DNA from: Nakamurella lactea DSM 19367
GTDB taxonomy: Bacteria; Actinomycetota; Actinomycetes; Mycobacteriales; Nakamurellaceae
DNA length: 64,000 nucleotides
NCBI RefSeq assembly: GCF_000426645.1
Contig: NZ_AUFT01000016.1
Span: forward strand, 62,001 to 126,000
Direction: 5' to 3'
Positions within the stretch are counted from its first letter, which is position 1. The number at the start of each line of letters is the position of its first letter. This document shows positions 51,730 through 62,439 of the stretch, one piece after another. Below the pieces are notes generated by a model. The model had not been told where the DNA came from and did no database searches. It worked only from the letters and a program-made list of their open reading frames with translations. Position numbers and translations under genes: made by a program.

Positions 51730-51912
51730 CCCGGGCCGGTCGGACCGTCGGTTGGACCGTTGGACCTTCGGTGGGACCGTCGGTTCCGAAGCGGGCGGGG
51801 CTGCCCGCGGCCGGGTCAGGTCAGGAGCGGCGAGGTCACGAAGCTGTCAAGAATGGCGCCGGTCCGGCGCGCTGGACCGGGTGCCGCGGGAACGCTGTGC
51901 ACACTGGGACGT

Positions 51913-53382
51913 ATGAGTGAGCGAAGCGGGCTCCGCCCACCCTTGCCTGGCTCGGCTCGTCCGAGCACTGCCGGCCGGCTGGTCGCCGGGCTGACGGTCG
52001 TCCTGCTGCTGGCCGGATGCACCGCCGCCGGCGCCGGTGACGACGGCGCGGCGGCCGTCGTCACCCACACGGTCACCGCCGGCACGGCCGCTGACGACAC
52101 GGCCGCTGACGACACCGCCGCTGACGGCGCCGGCCCCGCCGCCGAGGTGGAGTTGCCCACCCCGCCGACGGGAGCCGCCGGCGGTATCACCGTGGTGGCG
52201 CCGCCGGCCGCGGACGACGGCGCCGGCGACCCGGCGACGACCGGGTCGGGTCCGGCCGCATCGGCTTCGACGGATCCGGCCGCAGCGTCGCAGTCCAGGC
52301 CGTCAGCCACCAAGACCACCGCGCCGGCCAAGCCCGTCGCACCCAAGGTCAAGATCGCCGTCAGCCCCGGACAGGGCGCGACGAAGGTGTCGCCGCTGCA
52401 GAAGATCACCGTCTCCTCCCGCGGCGGGCTGCTGGAGAACGTCAAGGTGATCAATCCCGAGGGCAAGACCGTCTATCACGGGTACAAGATCCATCGGAAC
52501 AACTGGAGCGTCGACCCCGAACTGGGATTCGACCGCAAGTACCGGGTGGTCGTCGACTCGAAGAAGTCCGACGGGCAGCTGCAGCGGGACGAGGCGGTTT
52601 TCACCACGCTGCCGGCCAAGGCCAGGCTGACGGCGAGCATCTTCCCGTCGAACAACAAGCGGGTCGGCGTCGGTCAGCCGGTGCAGATCACCTTCAGTGA
52701 ACCGATCCGCGGGGCCGCGGCCAAGGCCGCCGTCGAGAAGATGATCACCGTCAAGACCCAGTTCCACCAGATCGGCAAGTTCCGGTGGTTCAGCGACACC
52801 GAGGTCCGTTGGCGGCCGAAGAACTACTTCGCGCCGAACAGCAGCGTTCAGGTGACGGTCAAGATCTACGGCAAGCAGATCTCCGGCGGTCTCTACGGCG
52901 GCCAGGACGCGTCGAGCCGATTCGTGGTGTCCCGCTCGATGATCAGCACGGTGGACGCGGCGACGCACGAGATGGCGGTCCGGGTCAACGGCAAGGTGGT
53001 CAAGCAGATTCCGGTGTCGCTGGGCAACGACAAGTACCCGACCTACAACGGCGTGCACGTGGTCACCGAGCGGCTGCCGACCCACCTGATGGACTCCTCC
53101 ACCTGGGGACTGACGGGCGCCGGCGCCTATCGGACCAGGGTCAAGTGGGCGACCCGGATCTCCAATACCGGTGAGTTCGTGCACGGCGCGCCGTGGTCGG
53201 TCTACGCCCAGGGCAACTCGAACGTCTCGCACGGCTGCATCAACATGACCGATGCCGCAGCGAAGTGGTTCATGACGAGCTCACTGCCCGGTGACGTGGT
53301 GATCGTCAAGAACAGCAAGGGATCCACCCTGCAGAGCTGGGACGGCTACGGCGACTGGAACCTGTCCTGGGCGAAGTACTGA
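51913..53382 (+). CDS. L,D-transpeptidase lipoprotein
   Basis: 489-aa cell-wall enzyme forming 3-3 peptidoglycan crosslinks. Basic N-terminus, hydrophobic segment and lipobox LLAGC. An Ala/Asp/Thr/Pro-rich linker (~45-150, with repeated ADDTA), two Ig-like domains (VKIAVSPGQGATKVSPLQK; ARLTASIFPSNNKRVGVGQP), then the YkuD domain with HGAPWSVYAQGNSNVSHGCI and catalytic Cys442. The arrangement matches mycobacterial LdtMt2-type enzymes. ATG 51913 begins MSERSG, reminiscent of the SER repeat at the livF start. Confidence 0.95.
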   Translation: MSERSGLRPPLPGSARPSTAGRLVAGLTVVLLLAGCTAAGAGDDGAAAVVTHTVTAGTAADDTAADDTAADGAGPAAEVELPTPPTGAAGGITVVAPPAADDGAGDPATTGSGPAASASTDPAAASQSRPSATKTTAPAKPVAPKVKIAVSPGQGATKVSPLQKITVSSRGGLLENVKVINPEGKTVYHGYKIHRNNWSVDPELGFDRKYRVVVDSKKSDGQLQRDEAVFTTLPAKARLTASIFPSNNKRVGVGQPVQITFSEPIRGAAAKAAVEKMITVKTQFHQIGKFRWFSDTEVRWRPKNYFAPNSSVQVTVKIYGKQISGGLYGGQDASSRFVVSRSMISTVDAATHEMAVRVNGKVVKQIPVSLGNDKYPTYNGVHVVTERLPTHLMDSSTWGLTGAGAYRTRVKWATRISNTGEFVHGAPWSVYAQGNSNVSHGCINMTDAAAKWFMTSSLPGDVVIVKNSKGSTLQSWDGYGDWNLSWAKY

Positions 53383-53436
53383 CCACCGACCACCGACCGC
53401 CGGCGGGGTGCTGACCGGCAACGGCGCCGGGGCCGA

Positions 53437-55290
<1,854 letters not shown>

Positions 55291-55344
55291 CGCTGTCTCC
55301 TGGGCGAACACGGCATTGGTCACTGCGGTCGACTCTATAGGGCG

Positions 55345-55361
55345 ATCGGGTGACACCCGAT
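55345..55361. promoter_or_regulatory. Palindrome in the fadD/CDF divergent promoter
   Basis: ATCGGGT-GAC-ACCCGAT is a perfect 17-bp inverted repeat about 55 bp before the fadD ATG. TetR-type fatty-acid regulators use sites like this; the regulator is not in the window. Confidence 0.4.
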
Positions 55362-55490
55362 GGTGATGGACGGTCCGGAGTTCGTGAACACCGCGATCGT
55401 CCGTCATCATCTACGGATGAGCGATCGGCAGCGAGCGAACGGCGGCACCGATCGGGGCGCCTTGGCCAGGAACGAGCGGAAGGCGTACCG

Positions 55491-56444
55491 ATGAGCACCG
55501 AGGGTGGGACCAAGGCGATCATCGCCGCACTGCTGGCCAATGCCGGGATCGCGATCACCAAGTTCATCGCGTACCTGATCTCCGGCTCGTCGTCGATGCT
55601 GGCCGAGTCCGTGCACTCGCTGGCCGACTCGGGCAACCAGATCCTGCTGCTGATCGGCGGGAAGCGGGCCAAGCGGGCCGCCACCGCCGAGCACCCGTTC
55701 GGCTTCGGCCGCGAGCGGTACGTCTACGCCTTCCTGGTGGCGATCATCCTGTTCAGCGTCGGCGGGGTGTTCTCCATCTACGAGGGCGTGCACAAGCTGC
55801 AGCACCCGGAGCCGATCACCACCGCGTGGCTGCCGATCGCGGTGCTGCTGATCGCGATCTGCCTGGAGAGCTTCTCGCTGCGGACGGCGTTGCGGGAGTC
55901 AAGGGCCTACCGCAAGGACATCTCGATCCTGGCCTTCGTCCGCCGGCACAAGTCGCCGGAGCTGCCGGTGATCGTGCTGGAGGACATCGCCGCGCTGGCC
56001 GGCCTGGTGCTGGCGCTGATCGGCGTGGTGATCGCGGTGATCACCGGCAACGGTGTCTGGGACGGCGCCGGCACGGTGGCGATCGGGGTGCTGCTGATCA
56101 TCGTGGCCTTGGTGCTCGGGGTGGAGATGAAGTCGCTGCTGATCGGTGAGGGGGCCAGCCCGGCCGACCTGGCCAAGATCAGGGCGGCCGCCGAGTCGAC
56201 CGACGAGATCGACTCGATCATCCACATGAAGTCGCTGTACCTGGGGCCGGACGAGATCCTGGTCGCGATGAAGGTGGCGGTGCCGAAGGACGCCGGGGCG
56301 CCGGAGATCGCCGCCGCCATCGACGCCGTCGAGGTGCGGATCCGGTCGGCCGTGCCGGCCGCAACGGTGATCTACATCGAACCGGACATCAAACGGGCAG
56401 CGGAGGCCCTGCCGGCCGCGGAATCGACGATGCCGGCGACGTAA
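55491..56444 (+). CDS. Cation diffusion facilitator family transporter
   Basis: 317-aa divalent-metal/proton antiporter. SGSSSMLAESVHSLADSGNQ carries the first transport-site residues (Ser/His/Asp), GFGRERYVYAFLVAIILF the second helix, then VLEDIAALAGLVLALIGVV provides the E-D pair of helix V in place of the usual H/D-x3-D. Six helices and a C-terminal cytoplasmic domain (VEVRIRSAVPAATVIYIEPD). ATG at 55491. Metal could be Zn, Mn or Fe. Confidence 0.93.
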   Translation: MSTEGGTKAIIAALLANAGIAITKFIAYLISGSSSMLAESVHSLADSGNQILLLIGGKRAKRAATAEHPFGFGRERYVYAFLVAIILFSVGGVFSIYEGVHKLQHPEPITTAWLPIAVLLIAICLESFSLRTALRESRAYRKDISILAFVRRHKSPELPVIVLEDIAALAGLVLALIGVVIAVITGNGVWDGAGTVAIGVLLIIVALVLGVEMKSLLIGEGASPADLAKIRAAAESTDEIDSIIHMKSLYLGPDEILVAMKVAVPKDAGAPEIAAAIDAVEVRIRSAVPAATVIYIEPDIKRAAEALPAAESTMPAT

Positions 56445-56453
56445 CGTTGGGTC

Positions 56454-56795
56454 ATGTTGATCGCCTTCTCCGTGTCCCCGTCCGGTGCCGCCGATGCAGA
56501 TGGCTCGGTGTCCGACGCCGTCGCCGATGCCGTCCGGGTGGTGCGGGAGTCGGGCCTGCCGAACCGCACCGACGCCATGTTCACCACCATCGAGGGGGGC
56601 TGGGACGAGTGCATGGACGTCGTCAAACGCGCCTGCGCGGCGGTTGGCGAGCACTCCGGCCGGGTCGGGCTCGTCCTCAAGGCCGACATCCGACCAGGGC
56701 ACACCGGGGAATTGGACGGCAAGGTCGCGCGGCTCGAGGCCGCGCTCGCGGCGAAGCTGCACGGCAAGGACGGGGCTGACGCGCCGCCGTCATGA
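56454..56795 (+). CDS. Thiamine-binding (MTH1187/YkoF-like, DUF77) protein
   Basis: 113-aa small alpha/beta protein. LIAFSVSPSG, AVRVVRESGLPNRTDAMFTTIEGG (split here for length) and GRVGLVLKADIRPG are DUF77 features; relatives bind thiamine or related ligands. Starts 9 bp after the CDF stop and overlaps the next start (ATGA). Confidence 0.87.
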   Translation: MLIAFSVSPSGAADADGSVSDAVADAVRVVRESGLPNRTDAMFTTIEGGWDECMDVVKRACAAVGEHSGRVGLVLKADIRPGHTGELDGKVARLEAALAAKLHGKDGADAPPS

Positions 56796-57376
56796 GCCGG
56801 ACCGATGTGGCGGCGACCATCGCCGCGGTGCGGGCGGCGATGGCCGCCACTCCGCGGGAGAACTTCCTTCGGGCCGAGCAGGTCGGCCTGGCCGGCGTCG
56901 ACGGGCCGCTGCCGATCGGCGCGGGACAGACGAACTCCCAGCCCCGGACCGTGTTCGACATGCTGACCGCTCTGCGGGTGCACCCTGGCCAACGGGTGCT
57001 GGACGTCGGTGCCGGCTCCGGCTGGACCACGGTGCTGTTGGCCAGGCTGGTCGGGGAGACCGGCACGGTGATCGGGGTGGAACGGATTCCGGAGCTGGCC
57101 GCCTGGGGCGCCGGCAACGTCGCGGCGGCCGGGCTGGGTTGGGCCCGTCTGCAGGCGGCCGAACCGGGCGTGCTGGGTCGCCCGCAGGACGGGCCCTACC
57201 AGCGCATCCTGGTCTCGGCGGAGGCGCGGCAGGTGCCCGGCGAACTGCTTGAGCAGCTCGCTGAGCACGGCGTGATGGTGATTCCGGTGGACGGGCATCT
57301 GTTGCGGGTCAGGCCCGGCCACCGCGACGCCGACCTCGGCCGCTACACCTTCGTGCCGCTGGTCTCGGGCGCCTGA
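56792..57376 (+). CDS. Protein-L-isoaspartate O-methyltransferase-like protein
   Basis: 194-aa SAM-dependent methyltransferase of the Pcm family. LPIGAGQTNSQPRTVFDML is the family's substrate motif; RVLDVGAGSGWTTVLLARL is SAM motif I; GVERIPELAAW follows; VMVIPVDG is the late strand. Repairs isoaspartyl residues in known members. Coupled by ATGA to the DUF77 gene. Confidence 0.9.
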   Translation: MSRTDVAATIAAVRAAMAATPRENFLRAEQVGLAGVDGPLPIGAGQTNSQPRTVFDMLTALRVHPGQRVLDVGAGSGWTTVLLARLVGETGTVIGVERIPELAAWGAGNVAAAGLGWARLQAAEPGVLGRPQDGPYQRILVSAEARQVPGELLEQLAEHGVMVIPVDGHLLRVRPGHRDADLGRYTFVPLVSGA

Positions 57377-57396
57377 CTCCGTTGCCGGAACGGCAA

Positions 57397-57432
57397 CCGG
57401 CGCCGCCATCGGGGAAACGATGGCGGCGCCGG
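57397..57432. terminator. Bidirectional hairpin terminator
   Basis: CCGGCGCCGCCATCG (57397-57411), loop GGGAAA, CGATGGCGGCGCCGG (57418-57432): a perfect 15-bp stem between convergent pcm-like and sod genes. Confidence 0.88.
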
Positions 57433-57451
57433 GAGCGGACAACCCGAGCGG

Positions 57452-58078
57452 TCAGCCCGGCAGGATGAGCCCCGCCGTCTTGGTCCGCGCGGCGGTGAAC
57501 CGGGCGGTGACGTCAGCCCAGTTGACGATGTTCCACCAGGCCTTGACGTAGTCGCCCTTCACGTTCTGGTAATCCAGGTAGAAGGCGTGCTCCCACATGT
57601 CCAGCAGCAGGATCGGCACCTGGGCGGCCGGCAGGTTTCCCTGCTGGTCGAACAGCTGCATGATGTTGAGGCGCTCGCCAAGGGTGTCCCAGACCAGCAT
57701 CGACCAACCGGAGCCCTGGATCGCATTCGCGTTGGCGTTGAACTGGTTGCGGAAGCCGTCGAACGATCCGAAGAACTCGTCGATCGCCGCGCCCAGCTCG
57801 CCATCCGGCTTGTCGCCACCGTCCGGGGACATGTTCGGCCAGAAGATCGAGTGGTTGATGTGCCCGCCGAGGTGGAACGCCAGGTTCTTCTCCAGCAGGT
57901 TGACGGTGCCGAACGAATCCTTCTCCCGCGCCTCGGCCATCTGGTCCAGCGCGCCGTTCGCACCGGTCACGTAGGCGGCGTGGTGCTTGTCGTGGTGCAG
58001 CTCCATGATCTTGCCGGAGATGTGCGGCTCGAGTGCACCGTAGTCGTAGGGCAGATCGGGAAGGGTGTAAACAGCCAT
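57452..58078 (-). CDS. sodA: Superoxide dismutase [Fe/Mn]
   Basis: 208-aa Fe/Mn SOD. Metal ligands: His in [13 protein letters not shown], His in [13 protein letters not shown], and Asp/His in [14 protein letters not shown]. The [10 protein letters not shown] and [11 protein letters not shown] stretches are usual for actinobacterial enzymes; Gln near the active site suggests Mn. Lacks a signal peptide. The ATG at 58078 is preceded by AGGAGG. In the 175 bp up to the pmt gene no other gene is seen. Confidence 0.97.
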   Translation of the reverse strand: MAVYTLPDLPYDYGALEPHISGKIMELHHDKHHAAYVTGANGALDQMAEAREKDSFGTVNLLEKNLAFHLGGHINHSIFWPNMSPDGGDKPDGELGAAIDEFFGSFDGFRNQFNANANAIQGSGWSMLVWDTLGERLNIMQLFDQQGNLPAAQVPILLLDMWEHAFYLDYQNVKGDYVKAWWNIVNWADVTARFTAARTKTAGLILPG

Positions 58079-58253
58079 CGTTTGAGGGCCTCCTTGGGCT
58101 CGACGAGACGTGGAAGAGGTTGTTCCTACCTGTCTTGTGCCCGACCCTACCCGCGGCCAAACCGCCCGGCAGTGGGAGGTTGTTCACCACCGGATCACTT
58201 GACCTCCAGCGCCGTTGAGGTGCTACCGCCCGCAGGTGCCGCTCCCCGTCAGA

Positions 58254-60095
58254 TCAGCCCCAGGACGGGATCCAGGTTTCCATCCGCAGGTGCTCGGGGG
58301 TGATCGGGACGCCGTTGAGGATGGGCCAGAGCCAGATGAAGTTGGCCACCACCAGGCCGACGTACAACGCGACCACGCCGAGCGAGAGCATGCGTCTCTC
58401 CACGCCGAATCGTCTGCTGCCCAAGATGTCTCCGAGCATCAGCACGATGCCGAGGATCAGGAACGGGGCGAACGGGGTGGCGTAGAAAAAGTACATCTGC
58501 CGGTCGAGGTTGACGAACCAGGGCAGGTAGCCGGCGCCGTAGCCGACCAGCACGGCCATGTACCGCCAGTCGAGGCGGCCGATGGCCCGCCACAGCGCCC
58601 AGCCGAGCACGAACAGCGCGATCCACCACATCATCGGGGTGCCGATCAAGAAGATCCGCCGGACGCAGTTCTGCACCCCGTCGCCGCAGCCGGGCGCCGG
58701 TGCGTCGGCCGGCGCGTAGTAGAGCACCGGCCGGGTACCCATCGGCCAGGTCCAGGGTTTGGACTCCCACGGGTGCCGGTCGGCCGGGTTGGTCGGGGTG
58801 AGCAGGTTGGAGTGGAAGTCGAGCATCTTCCAGGTCCACTGCCACAGCGTGTTGTGCCAGAGGTTGGCGATCGAGTGCAGGGTCTGCGAGTCCCAGTCCT
58901 GGGTGTCGGCGACGTAGTTGCTGCGGGCCCACCCGGAGACGCTGCGGAACCAGGCCCACCAGGACGCGATGTAGGTGCCGATGCCGATCACCACGTACGA
59001 CCACAGGGAGGGCAGCAGGTCCCGGCGGACGGTGCCGAGGACGGGACGGCGGACCCCGGCCTCGCGGCGGGCCAGGATGTCCCAGATGATCGACATCACC
59101 CCGAAGAAGGCGATCCAGTAGATCCCTGACCACTTGATCGAGGTGGCCAGGCCGAGCGTCAGCCCGGTGCCGAACCGCCACCAACGGGCGCCGAGCTTGA
59201 TGCCGTACGGGCTGTCAAGGCCGGGCGCGCCTTCGGCGACCGCCCTGGCCAACCGGTCCCGGACCTGCGCCCGGTCCACCAGCAAGCAGGCAAAAGCGGC
59301 CAACACGAACAGTTCCTGGAACACGTCCAGCAGCGCGACCCTGGCGTTCACGTGGCTGACGCCGTCGCAGATCAACAGGATGCCGGCGATGCCGCCGAGC
59401 AGGGTCGAGCCGGTCAGCCGGCGGGCTACCCTGATGATCAGCAGGATGCAGATGGTGCCGGCCACCGCGGAGGCGAACCGCCAGCCGAAACCGTTGTAGC
59501 CGAACAGCATCTCGCCGATCGCGATCAGCTGTTTGCCCAGCGGCGGGTGCACCACCAGCCCGTAGGCGGGGTTCTCCTCGATGCCGCCGAGTCGGGTCAT
59601 CTCATAGGCGTTCAGTGCGTAGTACTTCTCGTCGAAGATCGGCGTCCCACCGTCGGTGATGGCGCCGAGGTTCCAGAACCGGACCACCGCGCCGATGGCG
59701 GTGATCACCGCCGTGACGATCCAGCCGCGCAGCCGGTCGGTGGGCGGGGCGGGCTGACGGAACCGGCGCCGGCCGACCGGCCGCTCCAGCGGCGGCACCT
59801 CACCGACCGCGACCACGTCGGAGCGGTCGGGCCGTTCGTCGACGTCGTCGTACCGGGCGGACGGCCGGTGCAGCAGCAGCGGACCGTCGAGGTCCTCGTT
59901 GCCGTCGCCGTCGCCGAGCGGCCGGTCCAGTACGGCCAGCGCGGTCACAGCGACCGGGCTCGGGTCCGCCGCGCCGGGTTCGGCGCCTTCGTGTCGCTTT
60001 GTCAGGGACACCACCCGCTCGGTGGGGGTGCCGTCATCCCAGGGGTTGCCGACCGGATCGGCGCTGTGTTCGTCCCCGGGACCAGAACCATGCAT
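58254..60095 (-). CDS. Protein O-mannosyltransferase (GT39, PMT family)
   Basis: 613-aa membrane glycosyltransferase that transfers mannose from polyprenyl phosphate to Ser/Thr of exported proteins. The first ~120 residues are a hydrophilic, disordered cytoplasmic tail. Then PIFDEKYYALNAYEM with the catalytic Asp-Glu, VVHPPLGKQLIAIGEMLFG, and about eleven hydrophobic segments; the C-terminal region has WPILNGVPI and ends MRMETW-like HLRMETWIPSWG. Starts at ATG 60095, 23 bp from the divergent rsmI, as often found in actinobacteria. Confidence 0.95.
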   Translation of the reverse strand: MHGSGPGDEHSADPVGNPWDDGTPTERVVSLTKRHEGAEPGAADPSPVAVTALAVLDRPLGDGDGNEDLDGPLLLHRPSARYDDVDERPDRSDVVAVGEVPPLERPVGRRRFRQPAPPTDRLRGWIVTAVITAIGAVVRFWNLGAITDGGTPIFDEKYYALNAYEMTRLGGIEENPAYGLVVHPPLGKQLIAIGEMLFGYNGFGWRFASAVAGTICILLIIRVARRLTGSTLLGGIAGILLICDGVSHVNARVALLDVFQELFVLAAFACLLVDRAQVRDRLARAVAEGAPGLDSPYGIKLGARWWRFGTGLTLGLATSIKWSGIYWIAFFGVMSIIWDILARREAGVRRPVLGTVRRDLLPSLWSYVVIGIGTYIASWWAWFRSVSGWARSNYVADTQDWDSQTLHSIANLWHNTLWQWTWKMLDFHSNLLTPTNPADRHPWESKPWTWPMGTRPVLYYAPADAPAPGCGDGVQNCVRRIFLIGTPMMWWIALFVLGWALWRAIGRLDWRYMAVLVGYGAGYLPWFVNLDRQMYFFYATPFAPFLILGIVLMLGDILGSRRFGVERRMLSLGVVALYVGLVVANFIWLWPILNGVPITPEHLRMETWIPSWG

Positions 60096-60118
60096 GACGA
60101 CGATCGTAGGGTGACCGG

Positions 60119-60973
60119 ATGAGTACCAGTGCGCAGTCGGGCCGATTGGTGCTCGCCGGCACCCCGTTGGGGCGGGTCTCGGACGCCTCGGCCGGGCTGA
60201 TCGAGGCGCTGCGCACCGCCGACGTGATCGCCGCCGAGGACACCAGGCGGCTGCACCGGCTGGCCGCCGACCTCGGCGTTCCGCTGTCCGCGTCGATCGT
60301 CTCGTACTACGAGTCGGTGGAGCAGGCCAGGATCCCGCGGCTGCTGGAGCGGATCGCCGACGGTGCGACGGTGGTGCTGGTGACCGACGCCGGGATGCCC
60401 AGCGTGTCCGACCCCGGCTACCGGCTGGTGGCCGCCGCCGCCGAGGCGGGGCTGACGGTCACCGCCGTGCCCGGCCCGAGCGCGGTGCTGACGGCGCTGG
60501 CGCTGTCCGGGTTGCCCAGCGACCGGTTCACCTTCGAGGGCTTCCCGCCGCGCAAGCCGGGGGAGCGCCGCCGGGCGCTGGCCGCGCTGGCCGACGAGCG
60601 GCGGACCATGGTGTTCTTCGAGTCGGTGCACCGCATCGAGGAGTGCCTGACCGCGATGGTCGAGGCATTCGGCGCCGACCGGCCGGCCGCATTGTGCCGG
60701 GAACTGACCAAGACCTATGAGCAGGTTCGCCGCGGCACCCTGGCCGAACTGGCCGCCGGCGCCGGCGACGTCCGCGGCGAGGTGACCCTGGTGATCGCCG
60801 GCAACACCGCGGCGGCCGTCACCCCCGACGCGGTGGCGCTGGCCGCCGAGGTCGCCGAACTGGTCGCCACCGGCTCGTCCCGCCGGGACGCGGTGGACAC
60901 GGTGGCCGCGCGGTACTCGTTGCCCCGCCGGACCGTCTATTCGGCCGCCACGGCCGCTCGGTCCCGGGACTGA
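60119..60973 (+). CDS. rsmI: 16S rRNA (cytidine(1402)-2'-O)-methyltransferase
   Basis: 284-aa SAM-dependent enzyme. LVLAGTPLGRVSDASAG, AEDTRRLHRLA, VSYYE, VTDAGMPSVSDPGYRLV and FEGFPPRKPGERRRALA are RsmI signatures; the C-terminal helical domain is present. Divergent from PMT. Ends before a hairpin. Confidence 0.96.
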   Translation: MSTSAQSGRLVLAGTPLGRVSDASAGLIEALRTADVIAAEDTRRLHRLAADLGVPLSASIVSYYESVEQARIPRLLERIADGATVVLVTDAGMPSVSDPGYRLVAAAAEAGLTVTAVPGPSAVLTALALSGLPSDRFTFEGFPPRKPGERRRALAALADERRTMVFFESVHRIEECLTAMVEAFGADRPAALCRELTKTYEQVRRGTLAELAAGAGDVRGEVTLVIAGNTAAAVTPDAVALAAEVAELVATGSSRRDAVDTVAARYSLPRRTVYSAATAARSRD

Positions 60974-60996
60974 CGCCAAGGTGCGCAAGGCCACCA

Positions 60997-61030
60997 GTGG
61001 TTCGCAAGCCGACTTCGCCCTGCGAACCAC
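60997..61030 (+). terminator. Hairpin after rsmI
   Basis: GTGGTTCGCA (60997-61006) and TGCGAACCAC (61021-61030) form a perfect 10-bp stem with a 14-nt loop, 23 bp past the rsmI stop; a terminator is the simplest reading. Confidence 0.55.
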
Positions 61031-61075
61031 GAGTTGTCCTGCGAGGCCGGCGGCGCCGGTCGCTACGGTGGAGGG

Positions 61076-61852
61076 GTGAACTTCTGGCAATGGGCCGGCA
61101 GCTACTGGTGGCTGGTCTTCCCTCTCAGCGGCGTGGTCGGTGGCTGGATCGGTGGCGTCGCCAAGTACAACGAGAAGCGCCGCCAGGACAAGATCGAGAT
61201 GCTCCGGCTGAAGAGTGCGGGAAAGGCGGCCGCGGTCGAGCAGAAGCAGACCAGGGACAGCCAGATCGACCGGGCGCTGGCCGCCCACGACGAGGTGAAC
61301 CGGCGCTGGTTCGACTACGAGATCGACATCGCCACGCTGATCGATTTCCCGATGATGATCGACATGCGCGAACCGCTCACGGTCGACTTCCACCGGGCCA
61401 AGCGGGTCGCCGATTCGTTGCGCCCGACGTCAAGGGAGGAATTGCACGACCCGGCCGTCTTCACCGAGTACCGGGATGCGGTGCGCGACTACGAGGTCGC
61501 CTTCGACATCGCCGAACGGGAGGCGAAACGCCGCCGCCGCACCGGGTTCAGCGACTCCGAACGTGAGTCGTTGGAACGGGCCCGCAAGCTGGTGTCGATC
61601 GCCGCCGACTCGGCCGCCACCCCCGCCGAACGGCAGGCCGCCTACCGCAAGGCGCGCAGTGAGCTGGACGGCTTGATCGTGCTGCCGGACGCCGCGATGG
61701 CCGAGATCGAGCGCCGGATCGCCGGCGCCATCGAGTCCGGGATCCCGACTGCCGGCAGCCAGGCTCCGTCGGCCGGGAGTGTGGCTCTCGGTCGGAACGG
61801 TGCGACAGATCTGAAGAGCCCGAATCCTGAATCAGCACCGAAGGAGCCGTAG
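61076..61852 (+). CDS. Hypothetical membrane-anchored coiled-coil protein
   Basis: 258 aa. Starts at GTG 61076 (MNFWQWAGSYWWLVFPLSGV), one N-terminal transmembrane helix, then a charged helical region rich in Lys/Arg/Glu (KYNEKRRQDKIEMLRLKSAG) and helices with DYEVAFDIAEREAKRRRR. Ends in a disordered Ser/Pro tail. I recognise no enzyme motif. GGAGG precedes the GTG closely. Its stop is followed immediately by the YqeY gene, so they are probably co-transcribed. Confidence 0.82.
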   Translation: MNFWQWAGSYWWLVFPLSGVVGGWIGGVAKYNEKRRQDKIEMLRLKSAGKAAAVEQKQTRDSQIDRALAAHDEVNRRWFDYEIDIATLIDFPMMIDMREPLTVDFHRAKRVADSLRPTSREELHDPAVFTEYRDAVRDYEVAFDIAEREAKRRRRTGFSDSERESLERARKLVSIAADSAATPAERQAAYRKARSELDGLIVLPDAAMAEIERRIAGAIESGIPTAGSQAPSAGSVALGRNGATDLKSPNPESAPKEP

Positions 61853-62320
61853 ATGTCAGCCCTGAAGGACAAGATCCGTGCCGACCTGACCGCCGCGATG
61901 AAGGCCCGAGACACCCTGGTCACCGGCACCCTGCGGATGACGCTGGCCGCGCTCACCAACGAAGAGGTGGCCGGCGCGCAGGCCAGGGAGCTGACCGATC
62001 CGGACGTGATCCGGGTGCTGGCCCGCGAGGTGAAGAAGCGCAACGAGTCGGCGCAGGTGTACGCCGGCGCCGGCCGGCAGGAACTCGCGGACAAGGAGCT
62101 GGCCGAGGCCGAGGTGATCTCCGGGTATCTGCCGCAGCAGCTCGCCGATGAAGAACTGGCTGAGCTGGTGCGCGCCGCGGTGGCCGAGGTGGCCGACGGG
62201 GGTGACGCTCCCTCGATGAAGCAGATGGGCCAGGTGATCAAGGCCGTCCAGGCCAAGGCCGCCGGACGGGCGGACGGATCGAGGATCTCCGCCGCGGTCA
62301 AGGCGGCGCTGGCCGGCTGA
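61853..62320 (+). CDS. GatB/YqeY domain protein
   Basis: 155-aa helical protein. LKDKIRADLTAAMKARDTLV, GTLRMTLAALTNEEV, KKRNESAQVYAGAGRQELAD, EAEVISGYLPQQL and GQVIKAVQAKAAGRADGSRI are YqeY hallmarks. Related to the tRNA-binding tail of GatB, but the function is not established. AAGGAG with 6-nt spacing before the ATG. Confidence 0.95.
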   Translation: MSALKDKIRADLTAAMKARDTLVTGTLRMTLAALTNEEVAGAQARELTDPDVIRVLAREVKKRNESAQVYAGAGRQELADKELAEAEVISGYLPQQLADEELAELVRAAVAEVADGGDAPSMKQMGQVIKAVQAKAAGRADGSRISAAVKAALAG

Positions 62321-62368
62321 CGCCCCTCAGGCGTAGCGGGGTTGTCCCGGCCAGTCGCTCGCCCCGGG

Positions 62369-62380
62369 CTGACGCGTCAG
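62369..62380. promoter_or_regulatory. Palindrome between yqeY and encapsulin
   Basis: CTGACGCGTCAG is a 12-bp perfect palindrome in the 119-bp gap between the convergent genes. Could contribute to termination; no longer stem is visible. Confidence 0.25.
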
Positions 62381-62439
62381 GGTGACGGTTTCTGGCTGCC
62401 CGGATCGCGCCATCTCGCCCCGTCCGCACCGATCGTCGG

